From Bacteroidetes bacterium RIFCSPLOWO2_12_FULL_35_15 (GTDB lineage: Bacteria; Bacteroidota; Bacteroidia; 2-12-FULL-35-15): 64,000 nt of DNA. This document shows, one piece after another, positions 10,069 through 18,401 of this stretch. The notes under the pieces are model-generated. The model was not told where the DNA came from, did no database searches, and saw only the letters and a program-made list of their open reading frames with translations. Position 1 is the first letter of the stretch. Every line of letters begins with the position of its first letter. The stretch covers positions 30,134 to 94,133 of the forward strand of contig MEPB01000018.1 of the NCBI GenBank assembly GCA_001769385.1, written 5' to 3'. Both the position numbers and the translations under genes were made by a program.

Positions 10069-10518
10069 TTAATCTCTCATTTTATCCAATAACAAATTTA
10101 TCTGTTCAGCTTCTTCAGCACTTAATTTTTTGAGATTGATTAAAAACAGATCTTCGTTTTGATCTAATTCGGTTAGCAGATCTAATCCTTTTTTTGTAAT
10201 AATAACATTCACTGCTCTGCGATCTTCAGAACAAACTGCCCGTTCCACCAATTTTTTAATTCTCAATTTTTCAACTAAACGGGATGCGTTTGAATTTTTA
10301 TCAAGCATTCTTTCAATCAATAAATTTACGGTTGCCGGTTTAGGATGCTGACCGCGCAATATTCTCATTATATTGTATTGTTGCTGTGAAATACCATAAG
10401 GTTTTAAACTTGCTCCATGTTTAGACGACAGCCAACTGCTGGTATATAAAATATTAATAAGCATTTTTTGATGCTCACTTTTAAATTTTGCTTGTTTTAT
10501 TTCTTTACCAATTTCCAT
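10069..10518 (-). CDS. MarR family transcriptional regulator
   Basis: A 149-residue winged-helix regulator. Helical dimerisation segments flank the DNA-binding region (about 45-115), with ISQQQYNIMRILRG, the recognition part LLIERMLDKNSNASRLVEKL and the wing CSEDRRAVNVIITKKG. The DRR in the wing is the family hallmark. MarR proteins usually repress their own operon and are released by phenolics or oxidation. Three redox-type genes follow on the same strand, and two nearly identical palindromes precede marR and the next gene, so autoregulation of a small stress operon is the likely role. Cys95 in the wing could be a sensing residue, but this is only a guess. Confidence 0.9.
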   Translation of the reverse strand: MEIGKEIKQAKFKSEHQKMLINILYTSSWLSSKHGASLKPYGISQQQYNIMRILRGQHPKPATVNLLIERMLDKNSNASRLVEKLRIKKLVERAVCSEDRRAVNVIITKKGLDLLTELDQNEDLFLINLKKLSAEEAEQINLLLDKMRD

Positions 10519-10571
10519 GCTCTTTCAAATAATAAAACAAAGGTACTAAAATTTAAATACAAAAACATTAT

Positions 10572-10583
10572 ATGTTTATACAT
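10572..10583. promoter_or_regulatory. Second candidate MarR operator
   Basis: ATGTTTATACAT, 54 bp upstream of the marR start, differs at one position from the palindrome at 10039. Pairing of the two sites supports autoregulation. Confidence 0.45.
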
Positions 10584-10669
10584 TTAATTTAATTTTCTCA
10601 GAAAAATGATCTACGAATTGATCGTATTAAAAATTTGAAACTAATTTGCTGAAGAAGTTAATTTGGATT

Positions 10670-11929
10670 TTATTGTTTTACGAACTTCACAATTTCAAAG
10701 TCTGTTTTAATAAAATAAATACCAGAAGAAAGAAAGGAAATATCAAATTCTGCTTTCCTATTTGAATCAGGCAGAAAACTCTTCTCCAGAACTATTTCAC
10801 CGAGCAAATTAACTATAAGGATCTTTTTGCCTCTATTTAAATTTACAGTGATAGAATTGTTAGCCGGATTAGGAAAGACAGTAAGTTTTTCTCGTGAATT
10901 GGTTAATGTTTGCACAGAGACGTTCGCATGATTTGCCGAAGTTAATTTCAAAATAATTCCATTCATTCCAACAGCATATCCTATTGAATCACTAGGAAAA
11001 TGCAATTTGGTCAATCCATCCGAATAAGTATTCATAACTTCCCAGGTAATGCCTCTATTTTTGGTTTTAAATATAATGCCATTAGGGAAATTATCTTCAT
11101 AAACATTAAATCCACCACTTATGTATCCAATTGAATCATTTACAAAAGCAACATCATAAAGAGGATCCGGACATAAAGAATCAGGAGTAGTCCAGGTTAA
11201 ACCACCATCAGTAGTTTTGGAAATTTTTCCATGATAACCGACTGCAAAACCCGAAAGCGAATCAAAAAAGAAGCAGGAATAGGGGTAAAAATTAGATGGT
11301 ATAGGTAAATCAGTCCATGTTGCGCCCCCGCCCATTGTTTTTGAAATAGCGCTTCCCTGATTTGTTGTGAACATACCATGATAACTGTGAGTAACGTACC
11401 CAGTTAGGGAATCAACAAAAGTAAACTTTGCTGTGCCAGGGAAATAAGATCTTCCAGCTGAACCAAAAAGTCCTACCCAACTAGTACCTCCATTTACAGT
11501 TTTCCGGATACCACCATTAAACAATGTCGCATATCCAATCTGTGGATTAATGAAATAAAGAGAAGATAAGTCACCCAAGGTGAGAACTTCTCCAACAAAA
11601 TTCCATGTATTTCCCATATTTGTTGTTCTATAAATCTGGCAATCCTGTCCCCCAGCAAATCCAACTGAATCATTCACAAATTGAATAGACAATATGTTTG
11701 GGAGTTGATATGTTTTATCCCATGTAAGACCGCCATTCATTGTTCTCATAATAGTGCCGCCATAATATCCATTCCCTGAATGGTATCCAGCAACAAACCC
11801 AGTATCGTTATTTATAAAAAAAATACCTGAAAAAGAATAATCAGTGGAATCAAAAACTGTTTGCCATTGTGCAAAGCTTTCACTTGAAAAAGTCAGGTAG
11901 AAAAACAGAAGAAGTAAAATTCTTTTCAT
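10670..11929 (-). CDS. Secreted YCF48/BNR-repeat beta-propeller protein with T9SS type A sorting domain
   Basis: A 419-residue exported protein: signal peptide (about 1-20, ending SFAQ), then a propeller made of repeated units of the form NDSVGFAGG ... IYRTTNMGNTW ... TTDGGLTW. These are typical of YCF48-related and BNR/sialidase-like repeats. The last ~75 residues (VFPNPANNSITVNL ... SGIYFIKT) are a type A T9SS CTD (Por secretion tail). The product is therefore expected on the surface or in the medium. No catalytic residues of sialidases are recognisable, so a binding or scaffold role is more likely than an enzyme. Confidence 0.85.
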   Translation of the reverse strand: MKRILLLLFFYLTFSSESFAQWQTVFDSTDYSFSGIFFINNDTGFVAGYHSGNGYYGGTIMRTMNGGLTWDKTYQLPNILSIQFVNDSVGFAGGQDCQIYRTTNMGNTWNFVGEVLTLGDLSSLYFINPQIGYATLFNGGIRKTVNGGTSWVGLFGSAGRSYFPGTAKFTFVDSLTGYVTHSYHGMFTTNQGSAISKTMGGGATWTDLPIPSNFYPYSCFFFDSLSGFAVGYHGKISKTTDGGLTWTTPDSLCPDPLYDVAFVNDSIGYISGGFNVYEDNFPNGIIFKTKNRGITWEVMNTYSDGLTKLHFPSDSIGYAVGMNGIILKLTSANHANVSVQTLTNSREKLTVFPNPANNSITVNLNRGKKILIVNLLGEIVLEKSFLPDSNRKAEFDISFLSSGIYFIKTDFEIVKFVKQ

Positions 11930-12046
11930 ATTATTCGAATTGGCAATGTTGCACGAATGAATGGTCTATTCATTCAGAATACTCAATGAAATCAACTTTG
12001 ATTCTTATAAAAGGAAAACTCTTTTGCAAAAACCAGAAAAGAAAAT

Positions 12047-12739
12047 TTAATTTGCGATTTTTGTACTGAGATTCAAAGCCTTGTACTTGCCTTTTATTTC
12101 TCCGCCAGCGCTGGTAGCATGTTGAATAGCAGGAGCATAAACACGTTCCATCCAACCTGTACCATTCCCATTGCCCAAATTTTGTAATTGGTTTGCAGCA
12201 CAAATAATACTATGAGAAGTAATGTTATTCTGATAAAAAAACTCGCTGTTGTTTTGATTGATTCCATCTAACCAAACACTCACACTTTCACTTGCTCTAA
12301 GACTATCGCCCACCCAGGTTAATGTATAACTATTTGCAGTATGAATAGTGTCGATAGCAGGAAAAGCAATTGTTCTTATCCCCGAAATGGAATTAGAAAA
12401 TGTATTGTTGTCTTTATCTGTATAGCTAAACGTTCCACCGGAAATAAAACCGGCATATTGTTTTTCGTAATATGCTAAAGCGCTCTGAAAGATCAACACA
12501 TCGCCATTGAATGATACCGTTGCAGGAGCTGATAATTGAAGATTTGTTCCCAATGCATTGCTGAATTTAAATGTAGCACGGGCATAAGTTTTGTCCTGAT
12601 TTTTATCGTAATACACTTCATAATATGTCCAGATTTTATCCTGATCAACGGTATCGGAATTTTCTTTTTTGCAACTGTTAAACATAAATGCAGGTAACAG
12701 TATTGCAAAAGCTAAGAAGGTGTTAATGAAGTGTTTCAT
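12047..12739 (-). CDS. Exported lipoprotein of unknown function
   Basis: A 230-residue protein with a lipoprotein signal peptide: a hydrophobic core, then FNSC with the lipidated Cys at 23, followed by KKENSD. The mature part is strand-rich, with no motif I recognise (for example IWTYYEVYYDKNQDKTYARA and KGKYKALNLS at the end). It is expected to be periplasmic or on the outer membrane. It is flanked by the T9SS propeller gene and the flavoprotein gene on the same strand, with a gap of 70 bp to the latter; co-transcription is uncertain. Confidence 0.7.
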   Translation of the reverse strand: MKHFINTFLAFAILLPAFMFNSCKKENSDTVDQDKIWTYYEVYYDKNQDKTYARATFKFSNALGTNLQLSAPATVSFNGDVLIFQSALAYYEKQYAGFISGGTFSYTDKDNNTFSNSISGIRTIAFPAIDTIHTANSYTLTWVGDSLRASESVSVWLDGINQNNSEFFYQNNITSHSIICAANQLQNLGNGNGTGWMERVYAPAIQHATSAGGEIKGKYKALNLSTKIAN

Positions 12740-12809
12740 CTGAATTGTTTTGGGTTAAACAAATTTAATAAAAATGCAATAAAAAGCAAATTGAAATGGA
12801 AAAAACTTT

Positions 12810-14063
12810 CTATTGGCAGAGTGCCGCGATCCATCCTGTACTCCAGGCATTTTGGAAATTAAAGCCCCCTGTTATTCCATCAATATCTAAAACTTCACCT
12901 GCAAAATAGATATTCGGTATAATTTTACTTTGCATGGTACTCAAATTTATTTCCTTCAAACTGATTCCACCACAGGTAACAAACTCTTCTTTAAAAGTAG
13001 TTTTGCCTTGTACTTTGTATTCATCATTAAGTAGTGTATTGATAAGAATATTTGCACTTTTTTTTGGTAAGTCTCCCCAACGTAATGTTTCAGAAATATT
13101 GGCTTTTATTAAAAAATATTCCCAAAGTCGTTTTGGTAATTCAACCGGACAATGATTGATCATTAATTTTGCTCCATTTTCTGTACGGATATTTGCAAAT
13201 TCAATGCGTAATTTTTCTTCTGTATATTTTGGCAACCAATTCACAATAACGATAAAATTATATCCAAGATCACTTAGTTGACGTGCGCCCCATGCCGATG
13301 CTTTTAAAATAGCAGGTCCGCTAAGTCCCCAATGAGTTATCATTAACGGGCCCACGGTTTCTAATTTTGTTCCTGCAATTCTGATCTTTGCAAATGGGAC
13401 CGAAACCCCCATTAATGCAGTTATTGTATTGTTCGGAACATTAAATGTAAACAAAGATGGAACCGGTTTTATGATGGTATGTCCCAATTTTTTCAACCAA
13501 TTATAAGCATGTTCATTAGAGCTTCCGCCTGTTGCAATTATTAATTTATCACAACTAAAAGTGCCGCTATCTTTAAGTTTTAATGTAAACGTTTTATTTT
13601 CATTTTTAAGGATTTCTTCAATTTCAATATTTAGTTTTATTTGAACCCCTGCTTTTTTAGCTTCTTGTAAAAGGCAATTGACAATGGTTTCGGAGTTATC
13701 CGAAGATGGAAACATTCTTCCATCATCTTCTGTTTTCAATTTCACTCCACGCTTTTCAAACCAATTAATTGTATCGTTTGTTGAAAACCTACTGAATACA
13801 TTTCGTAATTCTTTTTCGCCACGCGGATAATTCTTAACTAAAATGTTATTATCAAAACAGGCATTGGTAAGGTTGCATCGGCCTCCTCCTGAAATTCTCA
13901 CTTTTGTAAGCACTTTGGACCCTTTTTCCACTAACAAAACTTTATAGTCAGGATAATTTTCAGCACAATTTATAGCAGCAAAAAAACCTGCTGCACCACC
14001 ACCAATAATTATTATTTGTTTAGCATCCAAAGCCTTTAATTTTGAGCTTGCAAAAGTACACAT
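12810..14063 (-). CDS. HI0933-type NAD(P)/FAD-dependent oxidoreductase (YhiN family)
   Basis: A 417-residue flavoprotein. The FAD-binding Rossmann motif GGGAAG occupies 21-26, followed by the family signature KVRISGGGRCNLTN and later IIATGGSSNE. The C-terminal second dinucleotide segment ends with YFAGEVLDIDGITGGFNFQNAWSTGW (two short overlapping signatures, AGEVLDIDG and GGFNFQ). YhiN/BaiN-like proteins are widespread and their substrates are mostly unknown. The ATG at 14063 gives a somewhat longer N-terminus than usual (MCTFASSKLKALDAK), but there is no other Met before the FAD motif. The length is normal. Confidence 0.9.
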   Translation of the reverse strand: MCTFASSKLKALDAKQIIIIGGGAAGFFAAINCAENYPDYKVLLVEKGSKVLTKVRISGGGRCNLTNACFDNNILVKNYPRGEKELRNVFSRFSTNDTINWFEKRGVKLKTEDDGRMFPSSDNSETIVNCLLQEAKKAGVQIKLNIEIEEILKNENKTFTLKLKDSGTFSCDKLIIATGGSSNEHAYNWLKKLGHTIIKPVPSLFTFNVPNNTITALMGVSVPFAKIRIAGTKLETVGPLMITHWGLSGPAILKASAWGARQLSDLGYNFIVIVNWLPKYTEEKLRIEFANIRTENGAKLMINHCPVELPKRLWEYFLIKANISETLRWGDLPKKSANILINTLLNDEYKVQGKTTFKEEFVTCGGISLKEINLSTMQSKIIPNIYFAGEVLDIDGITGGFNFQNAWSTGWIAALCQ

Positions 14064-14221
14064 TTGAAAATGTGTTTAAAATTAAATATCTGTGGGTTGA
14101 AAAAATTCATGTCCTGCTCAATTTTTAAAATAGTATGAAAATAGTAGTAAATATATTTGACAATTAGATTCAATTACTATAAGTTTGAATGATAATAAAA
14201 TATTAACAAAACATATAACAC

Positions 14222-15328
14222 ATGGGACTATTTGATAAATTAAGAGGTGAATTTGTAGATATCATTGAGTGGACGGACAGTTCAAATGATACAATGGTAT
14301 GGCGCTTTCCACGCTACCAGAATGAAATAAAGATGGGTGCAAAGCTTACTGTACGCGAATCACAAGTTGCAATATTTGTGAATGAGGGACAGATGGCTGA
14401 TGAATATAAACCCGGTATGTTTGACCTTCAAACACAAAACATGCCTTTGCTCAGCACTTTAAAAGGTTGGAAATATGGATTTAACAGTCCGTTCAAAGCA
14501 GAGGTTTATTTTGTAAATACCAAACAATTTACCAATCAAAAGTGGGGAACTAAAAACCCAATCATGTTGCGTGATGCAGAATTTGGTCCTATTCGTTTAC
14601 GTGCTTTTGGTACCTATGCTTTACGCATTAAGGATGCAAAAAAATTCTTAAAAGAAATTGCCGGAACGGATGCTCATTTCACAACCGAAGAAATTACAGA
14701 TCAATTACGTAACCTGGTGATCACCCGTTTTACTGATGCTATTGCTGAAAGTAAAATACCTGCACTGGATCTGGCTTCCAACTATGATGAATTATCAAAA
14801 TTTGTTCATACCAAGATCAATCCTGAATTTGAAGAATTAGGTGTTGAAGTAATGAAGCTATTAATTGAAAACATTTCATTACCACCCGAGGTAGAAGCTG
14901 CGTTAGATAAACGAAGCAGTATGGGAATCATAGGTAACCTTGGTGCTTACACACAGTTTCAAGCAGCTAACTCCATGGAAAAAGCTGCCGAAAATGGCAA
15001 CAGCATGATGGGAGCAGGAATTGGTATGGGAATGGGAATGGGAATGGGAAACCAAATGGGAAACATGTTCCAGCAAAATCAAGGTAATCAAAATCAAAAT
15101 ACACCACCGCCACCACCTCCGGTAACGCAATATTTTGTTGCTGTGAATGGTGCACAAACAGGTCCGTTTACAGAGCAAGTACTGATGCAAATGGTTCAAC
15201 AGGGTTCTTTGAAAAAAGAATCAATGGTTTGGAAAAATGGTATGGCTGCATGGTCCGCTGCTGAACAGGTTGCCGAATTAGCAAAATTATTTAGCGCTGT
15301 TCCGCCACCATTGCCACCTCCAATGTAA
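14222..15328 (+). CDS. SPFH (band-7-like) domain protein with C-terminal GYF-2 domain
   Basis: A 368-residue protein without an obvious signal peptide. Residues about 1-250 form the SPFH/YdjI-like module (MGLFDKLRGEFVDIIEW, FGTYALRIKDAKKFL). A low-complexity Met/Gly and Gln/Asn linker follows (GMGMGMGMG, about 270-300), then polyproline, then a GYF-2 domain (about 302-355; YFVAVNGAQTGPFTEQ ... VWKNGMAAW) and a Pro-rich end. SPFH proteins assemble rings on membranes; GYF-2 domains bind Pro-rich peptides and occur on bacterial membrane-stress proteins. It is followed by a zinc-ribbon protein, mirroring the ydjG-ydjI pairing of Bacillus that works with a PspA/ESCRT-III-like protein. No PspA gene is in view. 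Confidence 0.85.
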   Translation: MGLFDKLRGEFVDIIEWTDSSNDTMVWRFPRYQNEIKMGAKLTVRESQVAIFVNEGQMADEYKPGMFDLQTQNMPLLSTLKGWKYGFNSPFKAEVYFVNTKQFTNQKWGTKNPIMLRDAEFGPIRLRAFGTYALRIKDAKKFLKEIAGTDAHFTTEEITDQLRNLVITRFTDAIAESKIPALDLASNYDELSKFVHTKINPEFEELGVEVMKLLIENISLPPEVEAALDKRSSMGIIGNLGAYTQFQAANSMEKAAENGNSMMGAGIGMGMGMGMGNQMGNMFQQNQGNQNQNTPPPPPPVTQYFVAVNGAQTGPFTEQVLMQMVQQGSLKKESMVWKNGMAAWSAAEQVAELAKLFSAVPPPLPPPM

Positions 15329-15407
15329 GTTAATTAAGATGAATAGTAAATGGTTAATTACGGTGAAGCCTGATTTAACTTATTAACCCAATACCCCAAT
15401 TAACTAT

Positions 15408-16532
15408 ATGTTAGAAGAAAAAACAAAAGAAATAAGCAATCAGCTCGACTGTAAGGAATGTGGCGCTTTATTGAAGTATGCACCCGGAACAGTTCATTTA
15501 AAATGTGAATATTGCGGTTGTGCCAATGAGATCAAAGAAGCGGTTGAAGCAACAATAATTGAAGAGATCGATTTCGAAAAATTTTTGAATGAAAATGATA
15601 GCGGAATTGAAAAGCAAGAAATAGTTACTATAAAATGTGGAAACTGCGGAGCATCAACAACTTTGAAACCAAATGTTACATCTGACAGTTGCCCATTCTG
15701 TGCTTCTCCAATAGTAATTACAGGCGGTACAGCCAACAGCATTATTAAACCCAAATATTTGCTGCCCTTTAAAATTGATCAGAAAACAGCTTTTGAAGAT
15801 TTTAAAAATTGGATCAAAAGTCTTTGGTTTGCCCCTAATGACTTAAAAAATTATGTTGATAATGCTGAAAAGCTTAACGGAATGTATATTCCATATTGGA
15901 CCTATGATTCAAAAACAGTAAGTGATTATAGCGGACAGCGGGGAGATAATTATACAACCGTAGAAAGTTATACAACTGTGGAAGATGGGAAAACAGTGAC
16001 TCGTGAGCGCACAGTCACCAGGATACGATGGAGCTATGCGAGTGGAACAGTAAATAATGATTTTGATGACGTATTGGTTTTAGCGAGTAATTCATTGCCT
16101 GAATCTTATACCAATGCTTTGGAGCCTTGGGACATGGGGAATATTACAGCGTATAATGATAAATTTTTGAGTGGTTTCAGAAGTGAAAGTTATCAGGTGG
16201 ACGTTAAAACAGGATTTGAAAAATCAAAAGTAATAATGTCTGGTGCCATACGTGATACTGTTTGCAGGGATATTGGCGGTGACCACCAACAAATTACTTC
16301 TGTTAGTACCATCTATAATGATATTACATTTAAACATATTTTATTACCGATCTGGTTAAGTGCATTTCGATATAACGAAAAAGTGTATCGGTTCATGATA
16401 AATGGGCGAACAGGTGAAGTACAAGGAGAACGACCATACAGTACCATAAAAATCATTTTAACTGTTTTAGCAATTATTGCAATTGGAGTAGGGATTTATT
16501 TTGGTGTGAGGTATTATAATCAAAATCAGTAA
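15408..16532 (+). CDS. Double zinc-ribbon membrane protein (YdjG-like)
   Basis: A 374-residue protein with two N-terminal zinc ribbons: CKECGALL ... CEYCG (about 15-37) and CGNCGAS ... CPFC (about 77-98). A long strand-rich domain (WFAPNDLKNYV, YIPYWTYDS) follows, and one C-terminal membrane helix (about 346-366). The domain order matches proteins often mis-named as helicase-like from the ribbons alone. The upstream SPFH-GYF gene, 80 bp away on the same strand, suggests a two-protein membrane complex. The active role is unknown. A strong terminator lies 34 bp downstream. Confidence 0.75.
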   Translation: MLEEKTKEISNQLDCKECGALLKYAPGTVHLKCEYCGCANEIKEAVEATIIEEIDFEKFLNENDSGIEKQEIVTIKCGNCGASTTLKPNVTSDSCPFCASPIVITGGTANSIIKPKYLLPFKIDQKTAFEDFKNWIKSLWFAPNDLKNYVDNAEKLNGMYIPYWTYDSKTVSDYSGQRGDNYTTVESYTTVEDGKTVTRERTVTRIRWSYASGTVNNDFDDVLVLASNSLPESYTNALEPWDMGNITAYNDKFLSGFRSESYQVDVKTGFEKSKVIMSGAIRDTVCRDIGGDHQQITSVSTIYNDITFKHILLPIWLSAFRYNEKVYRFMINGRTGEVQGERPYSTIKIILTVLAIIAIGVGIYFGVRYYNQNQ

Positions 16533-16565
16533 TGTAGTTTCTTTTTATGAACCTGAGTGCCCAAT

Positions 16566-16600
16566 AAAAAAATCGCAGACTTTTTTTCTGCGATTTTTTT
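16566..16600. terminator. Bidirectional terminator after the SPFH/zinc-ribbon pair
   Basis: Perfect stem AATCGCAG/CTGCGATT (16571-16578 with 16588-16595), extended by flanking A and T runs and ending in a T-run on the plus strand. Confidence 0.85.
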
Positions 16601-16610
16601 ATTCATTTTT

Positions 16611-16829
16611 ATTATACTATTAGCTTATGCCAATTACAAATATATTTTGGTCCAACAAATTCCTGCACACAGTATTCGACAAACTCTGACGGACTTCACA
16701 CATTGGACCATTTTATAAATATCTTTGGTATTATATAAAATATACCAATTATTTCCCTCTCTTTCGGAGAGGGATTAAGGGTGAGGTCAGAAAAAAAGCT
16801 GTTTTATATAAGCTAATGGTATTAGAAAT
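16611..16829. repeat. Composite dispersed palindromic repeat (two sub-elements)
   Basis: Two adjacent small repeats fill the gap between convergent genes. The left part (about 16620-16735) recurs as an inverted copy at 31770-31875 with about eight mismatches over ~104 bp. The right part (about 16737-16829, core CTCTCTTTCGGAGAGGG) recurs at 61019-61107. The outer ends form a near-perfect inverted repeat (TATTAGCTTAT-type left end, ATAAGCTAATGG-type right end). There is no coding capacity, so it is a MITE/REP-like element. Confidence 0.75.
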
Positions 16830-16841
16830 ACAAAAACTGTT

Positions 16842-17201
16842 CTATAAAGGAGTCTTTTCTGTATCTGTTTTTCCTGCTGTTCTCATGGTTAACAAATATT
16901 TTAGTAATTGCTCCTGAGATTTGGCATCAATAATAATGCTGCCGGCCTTTTTATTTGCTTTTGCAACCATTTCAGGAACTACTTCCTGCCACTCAGTTTC
17001 AGATTGAGAGGAGGGTTTTTTAAACTTATGACATTCATCGCAGTTTTTTATAAAAATTGCTTTCCCTTGGTTTAAATCTGCTAAAGTATAGCCGGGATAA
17101 TTGCTTGAAACTCTATCAACATCTGATTGAGTGGGTGTAATCAGTTTGGCGCTGCAAGAACAAAGAATGACCAATGTTGAGATAATACTTATTTTTTTCA
17201 T
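16842..17201 (-). CDS. Small c-type cytochrome-like lipoprotein
   Basis: A 119-residue exported protein. The N-terminus has a lipoprotein-type signal (lipobox LCSC, probable lipidated Cys16). One haem c attachment site CDECH gives Cys54, Cys57 and His58, and Met78 in VPEMVAK is a reasonable axial ligand. The spacing fits a small class I cytochrome domain, which would shuttle electrons in the periplasm or at a membrane. It lies upstream of the GSDH-type dehydrogenase only in position, not transcription: both are on the minus strand with the dehydrogenase at higher coordinates, 147 bp away. A functional link is possible but unproven. Confidence 0.8.
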   Translation of the reverse strand: MKKISIISTLVILCSCSAKLITPTQSDVDRVSSNYPGYTLADLNQGKAIFIKNCDECHKFKKPSSQSETEWQEVVPEMVAKANKKAGSIIIDAKSQEQLLKYLLTMRTAGKTDTEKTPL

Positions 17202-17348
17202 TTCTAATTATCCGGGTTTATAATTTCTGCAAAAGCATTGTAAATTTAAAAAAAACTACAACACGGTATTTTTTTTACTCTTTTACTTTTTTCTATGCTT
17301 CCTGCATTATTAAAATTTTATTCCTAATTGGTATAAAAATTCATTTTT

Positions 17349-18326
17349 TTATTGAAAGGATATTCTATAAATTTTATCATCGCCAACTAATGGAGGTGGA
17401 GATGCAGTTCCAATATTCGAACTTGAAAATAATAAAGAACCATCCGGAGCCTGAATAATATTTCTCAATCGTTGAAAATTCCCAACCAAGGTATCTTGCC
17501 TGTTCAACACATTATCACCGGTAGCATTCATGTCAAAACGAACCAGGCGCTGACCTCGTAAAGCACAAAAAATAAAATCACCTTCCCAGGCACCCCATTC
17601 TTTTCCTTTAATAAATGTACAGCCTGATGGTGCCCAAACTTCAAATCCGGTTTGATATATTGCAGGGGTCAATGAATCTGTTTCTGTTCCTCCGATGGCG
17701 ATAGGCCATCCATAATTTTTACCGGGTAGTATCAAATTAATTTCATCATGACAACACCAACCTAATTCACCTGAGGGACCATGTTCGGTTGCAATCATTT
17801 TGCCTTGTTTGTTCCAATCAAAACCTTGTACATTTCTGTGGCCATAGGTCCAGATACGACTATTGAATGGGTTTCCCGGAGCTGCATTCCCGTCCCTGTC
17901 GATTCTTAAAATTTTACCTGCTAAGGAAGTGGTGTCTTGTGCTAAAGCTGGAACCTGAGCATCACCAGTACCTAAATAAAGATAGCCATCCGGGCCAAAT
18001 TTCAAAGCTCCTCCATCATGATTGTTTATAAAATCGGGGTCGATCGCAAGACCCAGCAAACCTCCTTCTGAAGTTTGAACTGTACGAAACATAATCAAAT
18101 TATAATCAGCAGCCTGATTTTTCAGAAGATCGATTTGTCCATCACGCTGACAAAAAATAAAATCTCCATTGGGTAGGAAAGCCATTCCCCAGGGAACCTG
18201 TAAGTTTTTAATAAAAACTTCTACTTTAAGATGTTTCGCAGGAGGTATGATTGCAGGATCTTTTTCGCAAGCAATAAATGGAAGCAACAAAAAAGAATAA
18301 AGAAGGAGGATGCAATTTTTTTTCAT
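17349..18326 (-). CDS. GSDH-type (PQQ-dependent sugar dehydrogenase-like) lipoprotein, internally shortened
   Basis: A 325-residue lipoprotein (lipobox FIAC, Cys20) of the glucose/sorbosone dehydrogenase beta-propeller family. Family landmarks are LQVPWGMAFLPNG, GGLLGLAIDPDF, NHDGGALKFGPDGYLYLGTGD, YGHRNVQGFDWN and EHGPSGELG. The segment normally present between LAIDPDF and NHDGGALKF (roughly 50-60 residues in homologues I recall, such as E. coli YliI) is reduced to two residues, so about one propeller blade seems missing while the frame is kept. This could be a real in-frame deletion or an assembly collapse. If real, the enzyme may be inactive. Confidence 0.8.
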   Translation of the reverse strand: MKKNCILLLYSFLLLPFIACEKDPAIIPPAKHLKVEVFIKNLQVPWGMAFLPNGDFIFCQRDGQIDLLKNQAADYNLIMFRTVQTSEGGLLGLAIDPDFINNHDGGALKFGPDGYLYLGTGDAQVPALAQDTTSLAGKILRIDRDGNAAPGNPFNSRIWTYGHRNVQGFDWNKQGKMIATEHGPSGELGWCCHDEINLILPGKNYGWPIAIGGTETDSLTPAIYQTGFEVWAPSGCTFIKGKEWGAWEGDFIFCALRGQRLVRFDMNATGDNVLNRQDTLVGNFQRLRNIIQAPDGSLLFSSSNIGTASPPPLVGDDKIYRISFQ

Positions 18327-18401
18327 TTAAAAAAAACGTATAAAAAGTGGAAAAATTTTAATCTTAAGGTCGTTAAAATAAATTAAACCTGTTTTTAAAA
18401 A

